This document shows positions 7,873-15,710 of a stretch of DNA of 34,600 nt, piece after piece. This stretch comes from Phycisphaerae bacterium (GTDB lineage: Bacteria > Planctomycetota > Phycisphaerae > UBA1845), in the NCBI GenBank assembly GCA_029260235.1, contig JAJDDP010000059.1:1-34600 (forward strand), read 5' to 3'. Position numbers and translations under genes: made by a program. The notes beneath the pieces are model-generated. The model saw only the letters and a list, made by a program, of their open reading frames with translations, ran no database searches and had not been told where the DNA came from. Numbering within the stretch: position 1 is the stretch's first letter; the number at the start of each line of letters is the position of its first letter.

Positions 7873-9380
7873 CCTGTCTCCTCCGATTTCTTGTTGGACT
7901 TGGTCTCGGGCTTCGTCTCGCTCTCGGAGTCGGTTTCTGGTTCGGTCTCCGGTGGGAAATAGATGGCTTCGATAGATTCTGTCGCGTCGGCTACCATTGC
8001 CGGATTGCGTTTGATGTAGGCATCGGTCATTCCGTCTACCTTGTGTCCGGCGAGAATCTTGCAATGTAGTTCGGCTGCCCCGCCTTGGACAGCGGCTGTG
8101 TATGCTCCGTCCCTTATGTGGGCTAACTCAACCGTCTTTCCAAGTCCCGCTTTTTCCTCGCGAAGAAACCGAAACGCTGTTCGTAGTCCCTGTGAGGTGT
8201 AAGGTCTGCGATACTGGGTGATGAACACTTCTTCGCCCTGATGCCCACTCGATTCGAGATAGTCGAGCAACGCCTGTTTGGTCCGGTCCCAGAGAATGCC
8301 AACACGGGCGACCGGCTTACGTTCACCTTTAGCAGCCTTGATTCGGTCGAATATGACCCACCCATTGTTCCAATCGATAGACGACTTGGGAAGTCGCCTC
8401 ACATCACATCCGTAGTAACATAGATTTAGAGCCGTCAGGAGGATTGCTTTCCATTTCAAATCTGCAACGTCAAGCAAGCGGTGGAAGACATCAAGAGGGA
8501 TGGGTTGAGAGTCCGTGCTGTTGGCGGGGGGTAGATCGGACTTACCACTCTTCAGGGCATCTCTGACTCGGGAACATTCATCCGAGTCGATCTTCTTCCC
8601 GTGAGCGTAGCGCAACAGCCGCATGGGATATTCAAAATAGTGATCAGCCGTTTTTGGGCTTCCATCCTCCATGATCTCCCAAACGGCGTCTTCAAAGCGC
8701 GTGATCGCTTCGTCGTCAACGTCGGCAACCGTCTTCGCAGGGGAAACCTGTTTTGCGAAGTAAGCCCAATAGCGTTTGACCTTTCGCTGCTCATCCGGGC
8801 TGATCGTCTCGCCCTTGGGTTTTTTCCCGCCCCGTTTCTTCTTGGAGTCCGCGTCTCCTTCCATGTAGAAGTCCAAGATCTTGGACAACCCTACGCTTGC
8901 CTTTGGTTGTTCATCGACGATGCACAGGCCCGTTTCCTTGCGAAACGATTCCGGGTCGGTCAGGGCAAGCTCACGAACCAGTCGCCAGAAGTCTGCGGAT
9001 GGGATGTCGTAGCGGATGAATTCGCGGTCTTCGAGTATGTCTCGGATGCGTTCGGGCAGAGCAATCTCGGGATGAAGATGCGGTTCGTGTTCAACCGCTA
9101 TGTAAAGCTTGTCCGGGTCGTCCGCATAGCAGCGTACCCATTCTCGAAATCGGAACATCGCCTGAAATCGGTCGCGGGTCTTGAGGTTTGACTTGTCCCA
9201 GGACTCGCCAGTCCCTCCAACGTAGAACATGCCAGTAGCCTTATGCCAGGCGAGGTAATGGCGTCCCTCCATGACGGGCAAATCGTCAGCGTCCGCGACC
9301 ACGAGGAGCGGCTTGGTTTTTTGCTGGGGTATGTTCTTGCGGGGTGGTTCGCCGTTGTTTTTGCTGGGTTTCTTAGCCAC
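7869..9380 (-). CDS. Tyrosine recombinase / integrase
   Basis: A 503-aa site-specific recombinase. The C-terminal catalytic domain shows the family residues in order. The first Arg is in CDVRRLPKSSIDW, the HxxR box is AHIRDGAYTAA, then comes LAGHK, and the nucleophile Tyr is in MTDAYIKR. The middle part is a SAM-like core-binding domain, and the N-terminal ~170 residues are an extension seen in long planctomycete-type integrases. The tail is very rich in Glu, Thr and Lys. The gene begins 95 bp from the 3' end of the tmRNA gene and points away from it, as in genomic islands that use ssrA as attachment site. Catalytic residues look complete, so it may be active. Confidence 0.9.
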   Translation of the reverse strand: MAKKPSKNNGEPPRKNIPQQKTKPLLVVADADDLPVMEGRHYLAWHKATGMFYVGGTGESWDKSNLKTRDRFQAMFRFREWVRCYADDPDKLYIAVEHEPHLHPEIALPERIRDILEDREFIRYDIPSADFWRLVRELALTDPESFRKETGLCIVDEQPKASVGLSKILDFYMEGDADSKKKRGGKKPKGETISPDEQRKVKRYWAYFAKQVSPAKTVADVDDEAITRFEDAVWEIMEDGSPKTADHYFEYPMRLLRYAHGKKIDSDECSRVRDALKSGKSDLPPANSTDSQPIPLDVFHRLLDVADLKWKAILLTALNLCYYGCDVRRLPKSSIDWNNGWVIFDRIKAAKGERKPVARVGILWDRTKQALLDYLESSGHQGEEVFITQYRRPYTSQGLRTAFRFLREEKAGLGKTVELAHIRDGAYTAAVQGGAAELHCKILAGHKVDGMTDAYIKRNPAMVADATESIEAIYFPPETEPETDSESETKPETKSNKKSEETG

Positions 9381-9427
9381 GCTAATTCTACCAAAAACTG
9401 TGTTTCTGGGCCTAGAATCAGCATAGC

Positions 9428-9446
9428 AAATGTAAGACTAAATGTA
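9428..9446. repeat. Paired AAATGTAA repeats beside the integration site
   Basis: The octamer AAATGTAA occurs twice, 11 bases apart, between the integrase start and the tmRNA terminator. Short spaced repeats at this position are typical of integrase arm-type binding sites. The assignment is by position only. Confidence 0.4.
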
Positions 9447-9472
9447 AAGTGGCGTTTTTTGATACGCCACTT
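9447..9472 (-). terminator. Terminator of the tmRNA gene
   Basis: A perfect 9-bp stem (AAGTGGCGT / ACGCCACTT) closes an 8-base loop 3 bases after the tmRNA 3' end. On the - strand it is followed by TTTACATTT, an interrupted T-tract. Read on the + strand the loop is T-rich, but no T-run follows, so - strand use is more likely. Confidence 0.7.
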
Positions 9473-9475
9473 GAT

Positions 9476-9500
9476 TGGAGGCGGGGGGAATCGAACCCCC
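9476..9500 (-). other. Probable attachment site (tmRNA 3' end)
   Basis: The acceptor and T-arm end of ssrA, immediately next to an integrase gene facing away from it, is a classical tyrosine-recombinase attachment site. The T-loop motif GGTTCGATTCC lies here. The tmRNA end is intact, as expected when the island restores the gene on insertion. A second, exact copy is not visible elsewhere in the window. Confidence 0.5.
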
Positions 9501-9827
9501 GTCCCGCGACGGTTCTGGAGGAGTTTCTACGTGCGTAGTCGAATCATTTGAATCTCGCCTTGTCCGGCGCCGATCGACAGGCTCCGGGGTTGGCCAGCCC
9601 GACTGTTTTCTCGCCATTGAACGGTCAGGCGTCGCTCAATGGCCAGCCCGCTGATGGCGTCTTACCAGATAGCGAGCGTCTCCGGTTCGACGGGCTGTCC
9701 TATTTAGGCAGCCATGCGCAACTGTGAGTTGGCATATAAAGTGTGTGCCCGTGGTTTAACGAGGCCAACGGACAACCTCGGCACGCCGCTCCTCTGTCTT
9801 CACGCCCGGTCGAGCCCAATCGCCCCC
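9476..9827 (-). ncRNA. ssrA: tmRNA (ssrA)
   Basis: Transfer-messenger RNA rescues stalled ribosomes and tags unfinished proteins for degradation. The 5' end reads GGGGGCG and the 3' end CGCCTCC plus discriminator A; they pair over 7 positions with one G-T. The T-arm carries GGTTCGATTCC, and the D-loop-like start has the expected GGGCTCGACCGGG. CCA is not encoded. An internal tag frame at 9704-9733 reads ANSQLRMAA followed by TAA. The hydrophobic-Ala-Ala ending is what ClpXP-type proteases recognise. The length of 352 nt is normal. A promoter upstream and a terminator downstream fit an independent gene. Confidence 0.93.
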
Positions 9828-9864
9828 GGCACGAAGGAACATTCCTCCGCTGACAGTTCGTCCA

Positions 9865-9894
9865 ATTGTATGCGGTTACAGTCGGTCCTGGCAA
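9865..9894 (-). promoter_or_regulatory. Sigma70-type promoter of ssrA
   Basis: On the - strand, TTGCCA (-35) is followed by an 18-bp spacer and TACAAT (-10). Each box differs from the consensus at one position. The -10 box lies 37 bases before the mature tmRNA 5' end, leaving room for a short processed leader. Confidence 0.7.
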
Positions 9895-9994
9895 GTCAGC
9901 GCCCTGCCGTCGGCGATACTAGCTCGAAACGTGCTCCTGCCACCTCGTCCAGGACAACCAGGTTAATCTGGTCGAGGTTGAACAGAGGCCTTGG

Positions 9995-11488
9995 CTACAA
10001 GCCGAAGCGAGTTTGGAGCCAGGTGGTCATCTCTTCCAAGGCGAGCGGCGAGATGGTTTGCCGGATCGCAGCATACTCAGCCACCGTGCCAAGTTTGGCT
10101 TCCTGGAAAAGATGGTTGAGGCTGTGCAGCTCCTTGACGGTATAGCTGGGGTTACCGCCGGATTTGAGGGCAGTTTCAATAGCCCGTAGGTTCAATTCAG
10201 GTAGGACCTGAAGGTCGAGGGAGCCATTCAAAGCCAAGACCGGGCACTCGACCGCCTGAAGCGATTGTCGCGGGTCGTGAATTATGAACCAACGGAGCAT
10301 TGGCAACGTGAACGTGTACGTTGCTCGATGGAGATGTGGCTGCACTGCTTCGTCGGAAACCGGTTTGCCCTCAGCGCCGGGCTGGGCAGCGAACTGCGCC
10401 TTGATTAGGTCGCGGACAACTGGCTTCAAAGCATGGGAAGAATCCGTTTTGTCAATCACGGCCAACACTGCTCGATACGCGTGCAGCACAGCAGCAACCT
10501 GAGACGGTGTGGATCCATTGGCCAATAGCGCCGCTTCGTTCTGGGATAGCAAGATGTCTCCGCCTGGCACTCCGGTCCCTGCCAGAAGGATGATGCAGGC
10601 GACGTCAGGTGACTCGACTGCGACTATGGGAGCCACCGTGCCTCCCTCGCTGTGACCAATCAACCCAATGCGATTCGCATCGACTTCAGGTTGGTTCTTG
10701 AGATAGGCGATGCCAGCTAGGACATCCTTGACGAGATCTGCTCCGGTCAGATCATTGGACAAACCGCCGGAACCTCCGATCCCGCGATCATCCACCCGCA
10801 GCACGGCGATGCCTCGTCGCGAGAGGTGGTCGGCGATTACCCAGAACGGCTTGTGGTCGAAAATTGTCTCGTCGCGATCCTGCACTCCCGAGCCCGTGAG
10901 CAATATGACCGCAGGATGAGGCCCTTTACCCTCGGGGATGGTCAGTGTTCCCGCCAACTGCGCCCCATCGTCCACATTGGTATACACTGCGTCTCGCTGA
11001 GCGTAGGGAAACGGAGGCATGGGAGCCTGCGGTCGATCGCCGCCAACAAGCTTGGCCTCCTCTTCGGTGATGCGTTCCAGTCGTTCTTTGAAGATCCTGC
11101 CGCCCTGCCGGAATTCTCCCGTTGCGGTGCGACCATCGGAAGATCGCGTGAGAACATGGACTGCTGGGGCAGGCGGTGGCTGGCGGAAGGTAATCTTGGT
11201 ATCAGTAAATTCCACATCAACTAGACGCATGGCTACAACTTGTTGAGAAGGAATGTCCAAGGTTGCTTCATAAGAGCTCGGAGCATTCCCAGGCTTGAAC
11301 AAGGCCATGCATTCTATTGCAGATCCACCGGGGATCTCAATCGTGCACTTCCACCACTGGGGTCCCACCGTATTCGAGGCGGAAGACTGAGCTGCGCATG
11401 CTTGTGCGGCGTGAGGGCCACCGGCAGCCAGAAGGATGAGCGTCAACATCCAGACTATGCGCTTCGACAACATGGCAGTGCAGCTCAT
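9995..11488 (-). CDS. Secreted alpha/beta hydrolase
   Basis: A 497-aa protein. A signal peptide is visible (basic LSKR, then IVWMLTLILLAAGG and AQACA), followed by a ~150-residue beta-rich N-terminal domain and an alpha/beta hydrolase domain. The nucleophile elbow is GHSEGG (Ser280), the acid Asp425 in NGSLDLQ, and the base His459 in LNHLF, so the triad is complete. The oxyanion region is LLTGSGVQDRDE. Such planctomycete proteins act as esterases or peptidase-like hydrolases outside the cytoplasm; the substrate cannot be told. I prefer the start at 11488 (upstream CGGAG) over 11566, because it gives a proper signal peptide. It lies 74 bp after the hybrid kinase gene on the same strand, so the two may be co-transcribed. 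Confidence 0.85.
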   Translation of the reverse strand: MSCTAMLSKRIVWMLTLILLAAGGPHAAQACAAQSSASNTVGPQWWKCTIEIPGGSAIECMALFKPGNAPSSYEATLDIPSQQVVAMRLVDVEFTDTKITFRQPPPAPAVHVLTRSSDGRTATGEFRQGGRIFKERLERITEEEAKLVGGDRPQAPMPPFPYAQRDAVYTNVDDGAQLAGTLTIPEGKGPHPAVILLTGSGVQDRDETIFDHKPFWVIADHLSRRGIAVLRVDDRGIGGSGGLSNDLTGADLVKDVLAGIAYLKNQPEVDANRIGLIGHSEGGTVAPIVAVESPDVACIILLAGTGVPGGDILLSQNEAALLANGSTPSQVAAVLHAYRAVLAVIDKTDSSHALKPVVRDLIKAQFAAQPGAEGKPVSDEAVQPHLHRATYTFTLPMLRWFIIHDPRQSLQAVECPVLALNGSLDLQVLPELNLRAIETALKSGGNPSYTVKELHSLNHLFQEAKLGTVAEYAAIRQTISPLALEEMTTWLQTRFGL

Positions 11489-11562
11489 CGGGAAGACTCC
11501 GATTCGCAAGCGAGAATTTCTAGTCAGAGAATCGCCATATGCTTTGCTCAAGTGACAGAGCA

Positions 11563-13164
11563 TCATTCGTGGGCAAGCTTCTTCACCGCTTCTGCAAAAT
11601 CGGCCATACCAAATGGCTTGTAGAGGACCGGGCAGCTGAGCTGCTGAGCCTCAGCGGGCAATTCCTTATCATCAGTTCGGCCTGCGATGATCAGCCCCCT
11701 GCTTGAGGGATTTGAGTTCAAGATGTTTCTGAGACAAACCGTGCCGCGAGCATCCGGCAATTCGACGTCGGCAACCACAACATCGAATGTCTCGCCGATC
11801 CCATCGTGCTCCTTGGGAGATGTTCGACAGCCGGCGGTTTGACAATCGCCGAAGCCATCGACGTCAAAGCCAATACCACGGAGCGCACTTATCATCAGAG
11901 ACCGCACCTGCTCGTCATCCTCAATGATCAGCACACGAGCTCCTCTGGGAACCGACAGCCGTTCCTCTGATTCAGCAGCAGGAGCCGCTTGGTCTTGCTC
12001 TACACGGGGCAGGAGGAGGGTGAACTTTGCACCTTCGCCTGGGTCTGACACCACCTCACACCATCCGCCATGATCACGAACAATGCCGCGAACAACCGCC
12101 AACCCCAATCCGGTCCCCTGTTCTCGTGATTTGGTGGAAAAGAATGGGTCAAAAACACGGCTCCTGGTTTCAGCGTCCATGCCGATGCCATCGTCTGTCA
12201 CTTTCAGGCAAACGGTTGGTCCAGTCAAACTCGGTGCCAACGCCCGCAGCTCGGCCGACACCTCTGTGGACACCGAGAACTCAACGGTGAGGTGCCCTCC
12301 GTCCGGCAAGGCGTCTCGCGCGTTGACCGCCAAGTTCATCAACACCTGTTGTATCTGTGTGGGATCAACGCGGGCGAAGATCGGTTCATCTGGGATTCGC
12401 CAGCTCTGTGTGATCGATGCCGGCAGCAAACGCCTGAGGATGTCTTGAACATCCCTACACAGTGCGCAGATGTCTGCACTAGTTTTCTCGGCCGGCGCCT
12501 TCTGGCTGAATGTCAACATCGAGGAGGTGATTCCCACGGCTTGTCGCGCCGCTTGCTCCACCATGTCCAAGTGCTTCATGGCGCTCGAATCTGCCGGCAA
12601 GGCAATGCGGGCTAGATTCAGTCCTCCAAAAATGACCGTCAGCAAGTTATTGAAGTCGTGAGCCAAGCCACCAGCGAGGGTTCCGATGACCTCCATTTTT
12701 TGCGATTGCAAGAGCTGCTGCTGGAGAGAATACTGGTTCCGTTGCGCTTCGTACTTCTCCAGGACATGCCTGGTGACTGATCCCAGGCGGTACAGGTGAT
12801 CCTTGGCAATAAAATCATCTACGCCCTGCCTCAGGCAATTGACTTCTGATTCTTCGTCGGAGCAGCCAGCCACGACAACGAGAGGGATCTCCTGCTCAGA
12901 CCCTCGCAGCAACGCAAGCGCAGCGAGTGCATCAAACTCTGGGGGCGTGTGATCGCTGAGAACTATGTCCCACTCTTCTGACCTTAGCAGCTCTGGAAGC
13001 TCAGACAGTGTTTCGATGCGACGATACTCGGGATCGAATCCCTCCAGTCGCAGTTCATGAATAGACCGCTCCGCATCGTCGGGATTGTGTTCGAGGATGA
13101 TGAGTCTGACTGGTTCGAGTGCAGCCAAGTCGGGGCGTCTGTTTGAATCAATCGCTTTCGTCAT
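11563..13164 (-). CDS. Soluble hybrid histidine kinase (REC-HisKA-HATPase-REC)
   Basis: A 533-aa signalling protein without membrane segments. Domains in order are an N-terminal receiver (phospho-acceptor Asp71 in VLSDHTPP, Lys in IAKDH), a dimerisation/phosphoacceptor domain with His169 in GGLAHDFNNLL, an ATPase domain (N-box NLAVNARDALPDGG, G1 DDGIGMD, F-box FDPFFSTK, G2 GTGLGLAVV), and a C-terminal receiver (IIEDDEQ, Asp466 in VVADVELP, Lys in YKPFG). It probably takes a signal from another kinase through the first receiver and passes phosphate on. No DNA-binding domain is present. The start at 13164 is chosen because the receiver begins right after it; a longer in-frame start exists at 13275. 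Confidence 0.88.
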   Translation of the reverse strand: MTKAIDSNRRPDLAALEPVRLIILEHNPDDAERSIHELRLEGFDPEYRRIETLSELPELLRSEEWDIVLSDHTPPEFDALAALALLRGSEQEIPLVVVAGCSDEESEVNCLRQGVDDFIAKDHLYRLGSVTRHVLEKYEAQRNQYSLQQQLLQSQKMEVIGTLAGGLAHDFNNLLTVIFGGLNLARIALPADSSAMKHLDMVEQAARQAVGITSSMLTFSQKAPAEKTSADICALCRDVQDILRRLLPASITQSWRIPDEPIFARVDPTQIQQVLMNLAVNARDALPDGGHLTVEFSVSTEVSAELRALAPSLTGPTVCLKVTDDGIGMDAETRSRVFDPFFSTKSREQGTGLGLAVVRGIVRDHGGWCEVVSDPGEGAKFTLLLPRVEQDQAAPAAESEERLSVPRGARVLIIEDDEQVRSLMISALRGIGFDVDGFGDCQTAGCRTSPKEHDGIGETFDVVVADVELPDARGTVCLRNILNSNPSSRGLIIAGRTDDKELPAEAQQLSCPVLYKPFGMADFAEAVKKLAHE

Positions 13165-13564
13165 GACAGGATAATCCGCGGCTTGAACATGCGTGCAGAA
13201 CTCAGTGCTTCTGGATGCGACGGGCACCCAATAGTGTGCATCTTCGCACAATCGGCGGCTGCCTCGCCGGCACACTGATGGCCCGTCGCAGACAAAGCAA
13301 ATCTCTCCCCATCAATCGAGCACACGCCAGTTTATCAAGAACGGGCCGCAGTGTCGAGTTGAGGTATAGTTCAGGGCACTGCTCTTTGGATTGACCGAAG
13401 ACGACGCTATCGCGATTTGATACTGTCAGCCTGGTGAATCAGCAACCCTGAGATGGAAACTTGCACCACTGACCGATCTGCCCCTAAGATGCATGCACCT
13501 TTCCCCTTGCGGGTGAGGCCATCGGCGGGCCTGTTTGAGTGATCTTGAAAGGAATGCAGCAAGC
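13165..13564. other. Divergent intergenic region between hybrid kinase and DUF3179 gene
   Basis: No gene is supported in this ~400-bp stretch, which must hold the promoters of two divergent genes. I see no pair of boxes good enough to call. A GAAAGGA ribosome-binding site lies at 13546-13552, upstream of ATG 13565. Confidence 0.4.
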
Positions 13565-14380
13565 ATGAAGACAGGAAATCTACTCCGGCCTAAATTCGTG
13601 GGCGCCTTAGCAGCCTTGCTATGTGCGCATGCCTGTGCATCCGCAGTTGGCGCTGACGAAAAGCAAGAAAAGCCAAAGAACAAAGAGCAGTTCCGTGGAC
13701 AGCTTGGGCCTAACAGCAAGAAGATCAAGATTGAAGGCGACAAGACCTTCATTTGGGCGGGGCGAAAACCCGAAGCTGAATCGTCGGATTGGTACGACTT
13801 CACCGGCTCACCTATTCCGGCCGAGCAACTCCAGTTCGGCATCGGCAAGGATCGCATTCGGTCTATTGACGACCCACTGTTCGTCTCAGCCGATGATCCT
13901 AGACTGATGAAGCTCCCTCCAGCGGCCTACGGCCGAGACGAGAAAATCGAGACCAACGACGACCTCAGGGTGATCGGCTACGTCGTCAACGGCGAGGCCA
14001 AGGCCTATCCGACCAGCTTGCTCGATCATCACGAATTGGTAAACGATAAGATCGGCGGCAAGCCCGTCACAGTCGGTTGGTGACCGCTTGCCAAACTGTC
14101 CGTGGTTCACGGACGAGATAACAGCGGTCAAGTCGATGAGTTTGGTGTAAGCGGCTATGTCCATAAGGACGTCTTCCTCATCTTTGACCGCAAGACCGAA
14201 AGCCTGTGGTGGCCCTTCGATGAACAAAAGTGGACTTGCATTTCTGGCCCAAGGCAGGGTGAGACCATTCCATTTGTCGAAGAGACTGTCGTGAAGCTTG
14301 GCGAGTGGCGAAAAAGGCACCCCGACACAAAGGTCTTGCTAGGTTCCAAGCGCCAGATCGAGGCTCGCGAAGAATCCTAA
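13565..14380 (+). CDS. DUF3179-family selenoprotein (TGA at 14081 read as selenocysteine)
   Basis: Read straight through TGA 14081-14083, the frame gives a 271-aa protein with Sec173. The N-terminus is an export signal (MKTGNLLRPKFVGALAALLC onward to SAVGA). The mature part matches the DUF3179 family: IRSIDDPLFVSADDPR, then VIGYVVNGEAKAYP, HHELVNDKIGGKPVTV, W-U-PLA, FGVSGYVHKDVFLIFDRKT and GEWRKRHPDTKVL. In ordinary family members the position of the TGA is the Cys of a YCPLC-like motif. Both flanks are in the same frame and fully conserved, which argues against a pseudogene. A SECIS-like hairpin begins at the TGA. The function of DUF3179 is unknown; a redox role is suggested by the Cys/Sec site. 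No Sec-decoding genes lie in the window. Confidence 0.8.
14081..14130 (+). promoter_or_regulatory. Bacterial SECIS-like element
   Basis: Starting with the TGA itself, TGACCGCT (14081-14088) pairs perfectly with AGCGGTCA (14123-14130). Above an internal loop of 9 and 8 bases, GTCCGTG (14098-14104) pairs perfectly with CACGGAC (14108-14114) around the loop GTT. The loop starts 21 bases after the TGA and opens with G-U. Both features agree with what is known of bacterial SECIS elements, which bring SelB and Sec-tRNA to the ribosome. Fifteen perfect base pairs inside coding sequence at this exact place are hard to explain by chance. Confidence 0.82.
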
Positions 14381-14391
14381 TCGGATCTTGA

Positions 14392-14487
14392 GTGCCAATT
14401 GCGTGCAGCTCAGCGCTTGTTGGGGTTGCTCGACGGCAGAGGAGGACCTGCCCCCAGAGAGCGGTCACCGTTAGTTGCAATTGGCAC
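14392..14487. repeat. Inverted repeat enclosing a nested hairpin
   Basis: GTGCCAATTGC (14392-14402) is the reverse complement of GCAATTGGCAC (14477-14487), with 74 bases between. Inside, GGCAG and CTGCC form a further stem around AGGAGGAC. It could be a structured RNA or the ends of a tiny mobile element. No open frame is supported, and I do not recognise an RNA family. Confidence 0.5.
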
Positions 14488-14514
14488 ACGCACTTATGGG
14501 AAGGGCGACATGAC

Positions 14515-14557
14515 GCTCATAACTCGATGGCCACAGGTTTGAACCCTGTCCCCGCCA
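14515..14557 (+). pseudogene. 3' half of a tRNA-Met (CAT) gene
   Basis: The sequence GCTCATAAC with anticodon CAT (14518-14520) is followed by a variable region. Then comes a perfect T-stem (ACAGG / CCTGT) around TTTGAAC, and the acceptor strand CCCCGCC with discriminator A. This is the normal 3' half of a bacterial elongator tRNA-Met. The matching 5' acceptor strand GGCGGGG and a D-arm are absent upstream, and the T-loop has T in place of the usual C. It is therefore a fragment, probably a remnant of an integration or deletion event. Confidence 0.65.
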
Positions 14558-14575
14558 ATCGGCAAGCTGAGACAG

Positions 14576-14602
14576 GCCAGTCACTTATGACTGGCTTTTC
14601 TT
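14576..14602 (+). terminator. Rho-independent terminator
   Basis: A perfect 7-bp stem GCCAGTC / GACTGGC with loop ACTTAT is followed by TTTTCTT. It lies directly after the tRNA-Met fragment, and it would also end transcripts of the DUF3179 gene. Confidence 0.85.
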
Positions 14603-14745
14603 GTGCGCATTTGCTGGCAGCTTGGGCTAGGCTTGCCAGAGCGTACTGGATTTGGTGCCGTTGGACGAGCCAAGCAGGCTCACCTGAAGTCTGCCGGTGT
14701 ACGCGATTAGGGCAGATCACTCTCTCGAGAGGACTTGGATTCCCG

Positions 14746-14995
14746 ATGACTCCATCCGACCAGCCTGCGCCCATGCGCCGTATTGCCGCCTACTTCATCG
14801 ATTGCGGACTCGTCATCTCTTAGCTTGGGCTCCTGACTGCGATCACGCACGCTCGAAGGTTTGGGTGGCCCTAAATCGTTCGACGCTGCCAGTCCGTTGG
14901 CCTTTCAGGGCACGGTGTTCATGACCCTAGTCTTGCCGGCCTGGACCTGCTTGGCCTGGTGCGAATCGTCTGCTTGGCAAGCGCATTCTTAAGCT
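14746..14995 (+). pseudogene. RDD-family membrane protein remnant
   Basis: ATG 14746 opens a frame reading MRRIAAYFIDCGLVIS, a typical first helix of RDD proteins. A TAG at 14821 then sits where a Trp would be expected, followed by LGLLTAITHARRFG. Further on, in shifted frames, come SPLAFQGTVFMTLVLPAW, CESSAWQA and LLGKRILKL, which match the second helix and the GKRLLGL-like motif of the family. At least one nonsense change and two frameshifts make it non-functional. A transposase remnant follows directly and may have cut it off. Confidence 0.5.
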
Positions 14996-15013
14996 CCAGT
15001 GTTATGACGATTG

Positions 15014-15412
15014 CCGGCCAACGGGGCTGAGTTTACATGTACCGCGGTTCGCGCGTGGCTGGCCAAGGTGGGTGTCGGAACTCTGTTCATCGAACCCGGA
15101 AATCCGTGGGACTGAAGGCAATCGAAAAGGAAGCCTGAGGGATACATCGAATTATTCAATAGAATACTGCGTGATGAACTTCCCAACGGCGAGATCTTCT
15201 ACACTCTGCTGGAAACCAGGGGCCTGATTGAGCGGTGGAGGCAGCATCGCCCTCGCGTCCGCCCGCCCAGCTCCCTTGGTGACCAGCCGCCAACGCCGGA
15301 GATTATTGCCATGCGGCCACTCGTGGGTGCTCCGCCCCTTCACGCTTCCGCACTGGGCGCGATCAGCCCCCCGACTTCAAAGCCCCCGGAAAGCACCGAA
15401 GGGACCGAGCGG
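15014..15412 (+). mobile_element. IS3-family transposase (orfB) remnant
   Basis: Two frame-shifted pieces of an IS3-type DDE transposase are visible. The first reads ANGAEFTCTAVRAWLAKVG and then TLFIEPGNPWD before a TGA at about 15112. It corresponds to the second catalytic Asp region, with the Asp of DNG now Ala. The second reads EGYIELFNRILRDELPNGE and continues IFYTLLETRGLIERW, then PPSSLGDQPPTPE. The order and spacing match the C-terminal third of orfB. The N-terminal part, orfA and clear terminal repeats are missing, so the element is dead. The C-terminal frame runs to about 15412. Confidence 0.75.
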
Positions 15413-15653
15413 CTAGGGTCACGAGCGACTTTGTCCCAACATTGCCCGTGGTGTTGTTTGTCGGGGCGGGTCATCTCTATCGTATGCGCGAATACGAGCA
15501 TGCTTAATCCCTCCCCCACCGTCTGCGATCAGTCGCGAGTAATTGCCCTGCTCCTTCGCGCCGCGCCGCATAGGCCTCTACTTGAGATTCAGTATGCGCG
15601 CGACACCCAACTGGGCAGCACCTTCATTTTTTGAGGACACAGCTACTTTTTAT
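15413..15653. other. Non-coding remainder of the scar region
   Basis: No gene, tRNA or clear repeat could be supported. Short frames on both strands have no recognisable content. It separates the transposase remnant from the promoter at 15654. Confidence 0.5.
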
Positions 15654-15682
15654 TTGACAGAACGTCCAATTGCCTATATATA
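15654..15682 (+). promoter_or_regulatory. Near-consensus sigma70-type promoter
   Basis: TTGACA (15654-15659), a 17-bp spacer and TATATA (15677-15682): the -35 box is perfect, the spacing ideal, and the -10 box differs at one position. It drives the broken Rrf2-type gene and probably reads on into the NXR operon, whose first start lies about 450 bases downstream with no terminator between. Confidence 0.75.
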
Positions 15683-15710
15683 CATAGATAACTAGCTTAT
15701 CTGATTGGGC

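Noticed and set aside
13565..14380. DUF3179 gene read as two broken genes or a pseudogene
   Set aside because: The frame is unchanged across the TGA, both flanks match the family, the TGA is at the conserved Cys, and a SECIS-like hairpin follows.
14392..14487. Signal recognition particle RNA or 6S RNA
   Set aside because: The conserved SRP tip (GGAAGC-type) and the 6S bubble are not present.
14480..14560. Selenocysteine tRNA gene near the selenoprotein
   Set aside because: The tRNA-like piece has anticodon CAT, no long variable arm and no 5' half. It fits a tRNA-Met fragment, not tRNA-Sec.
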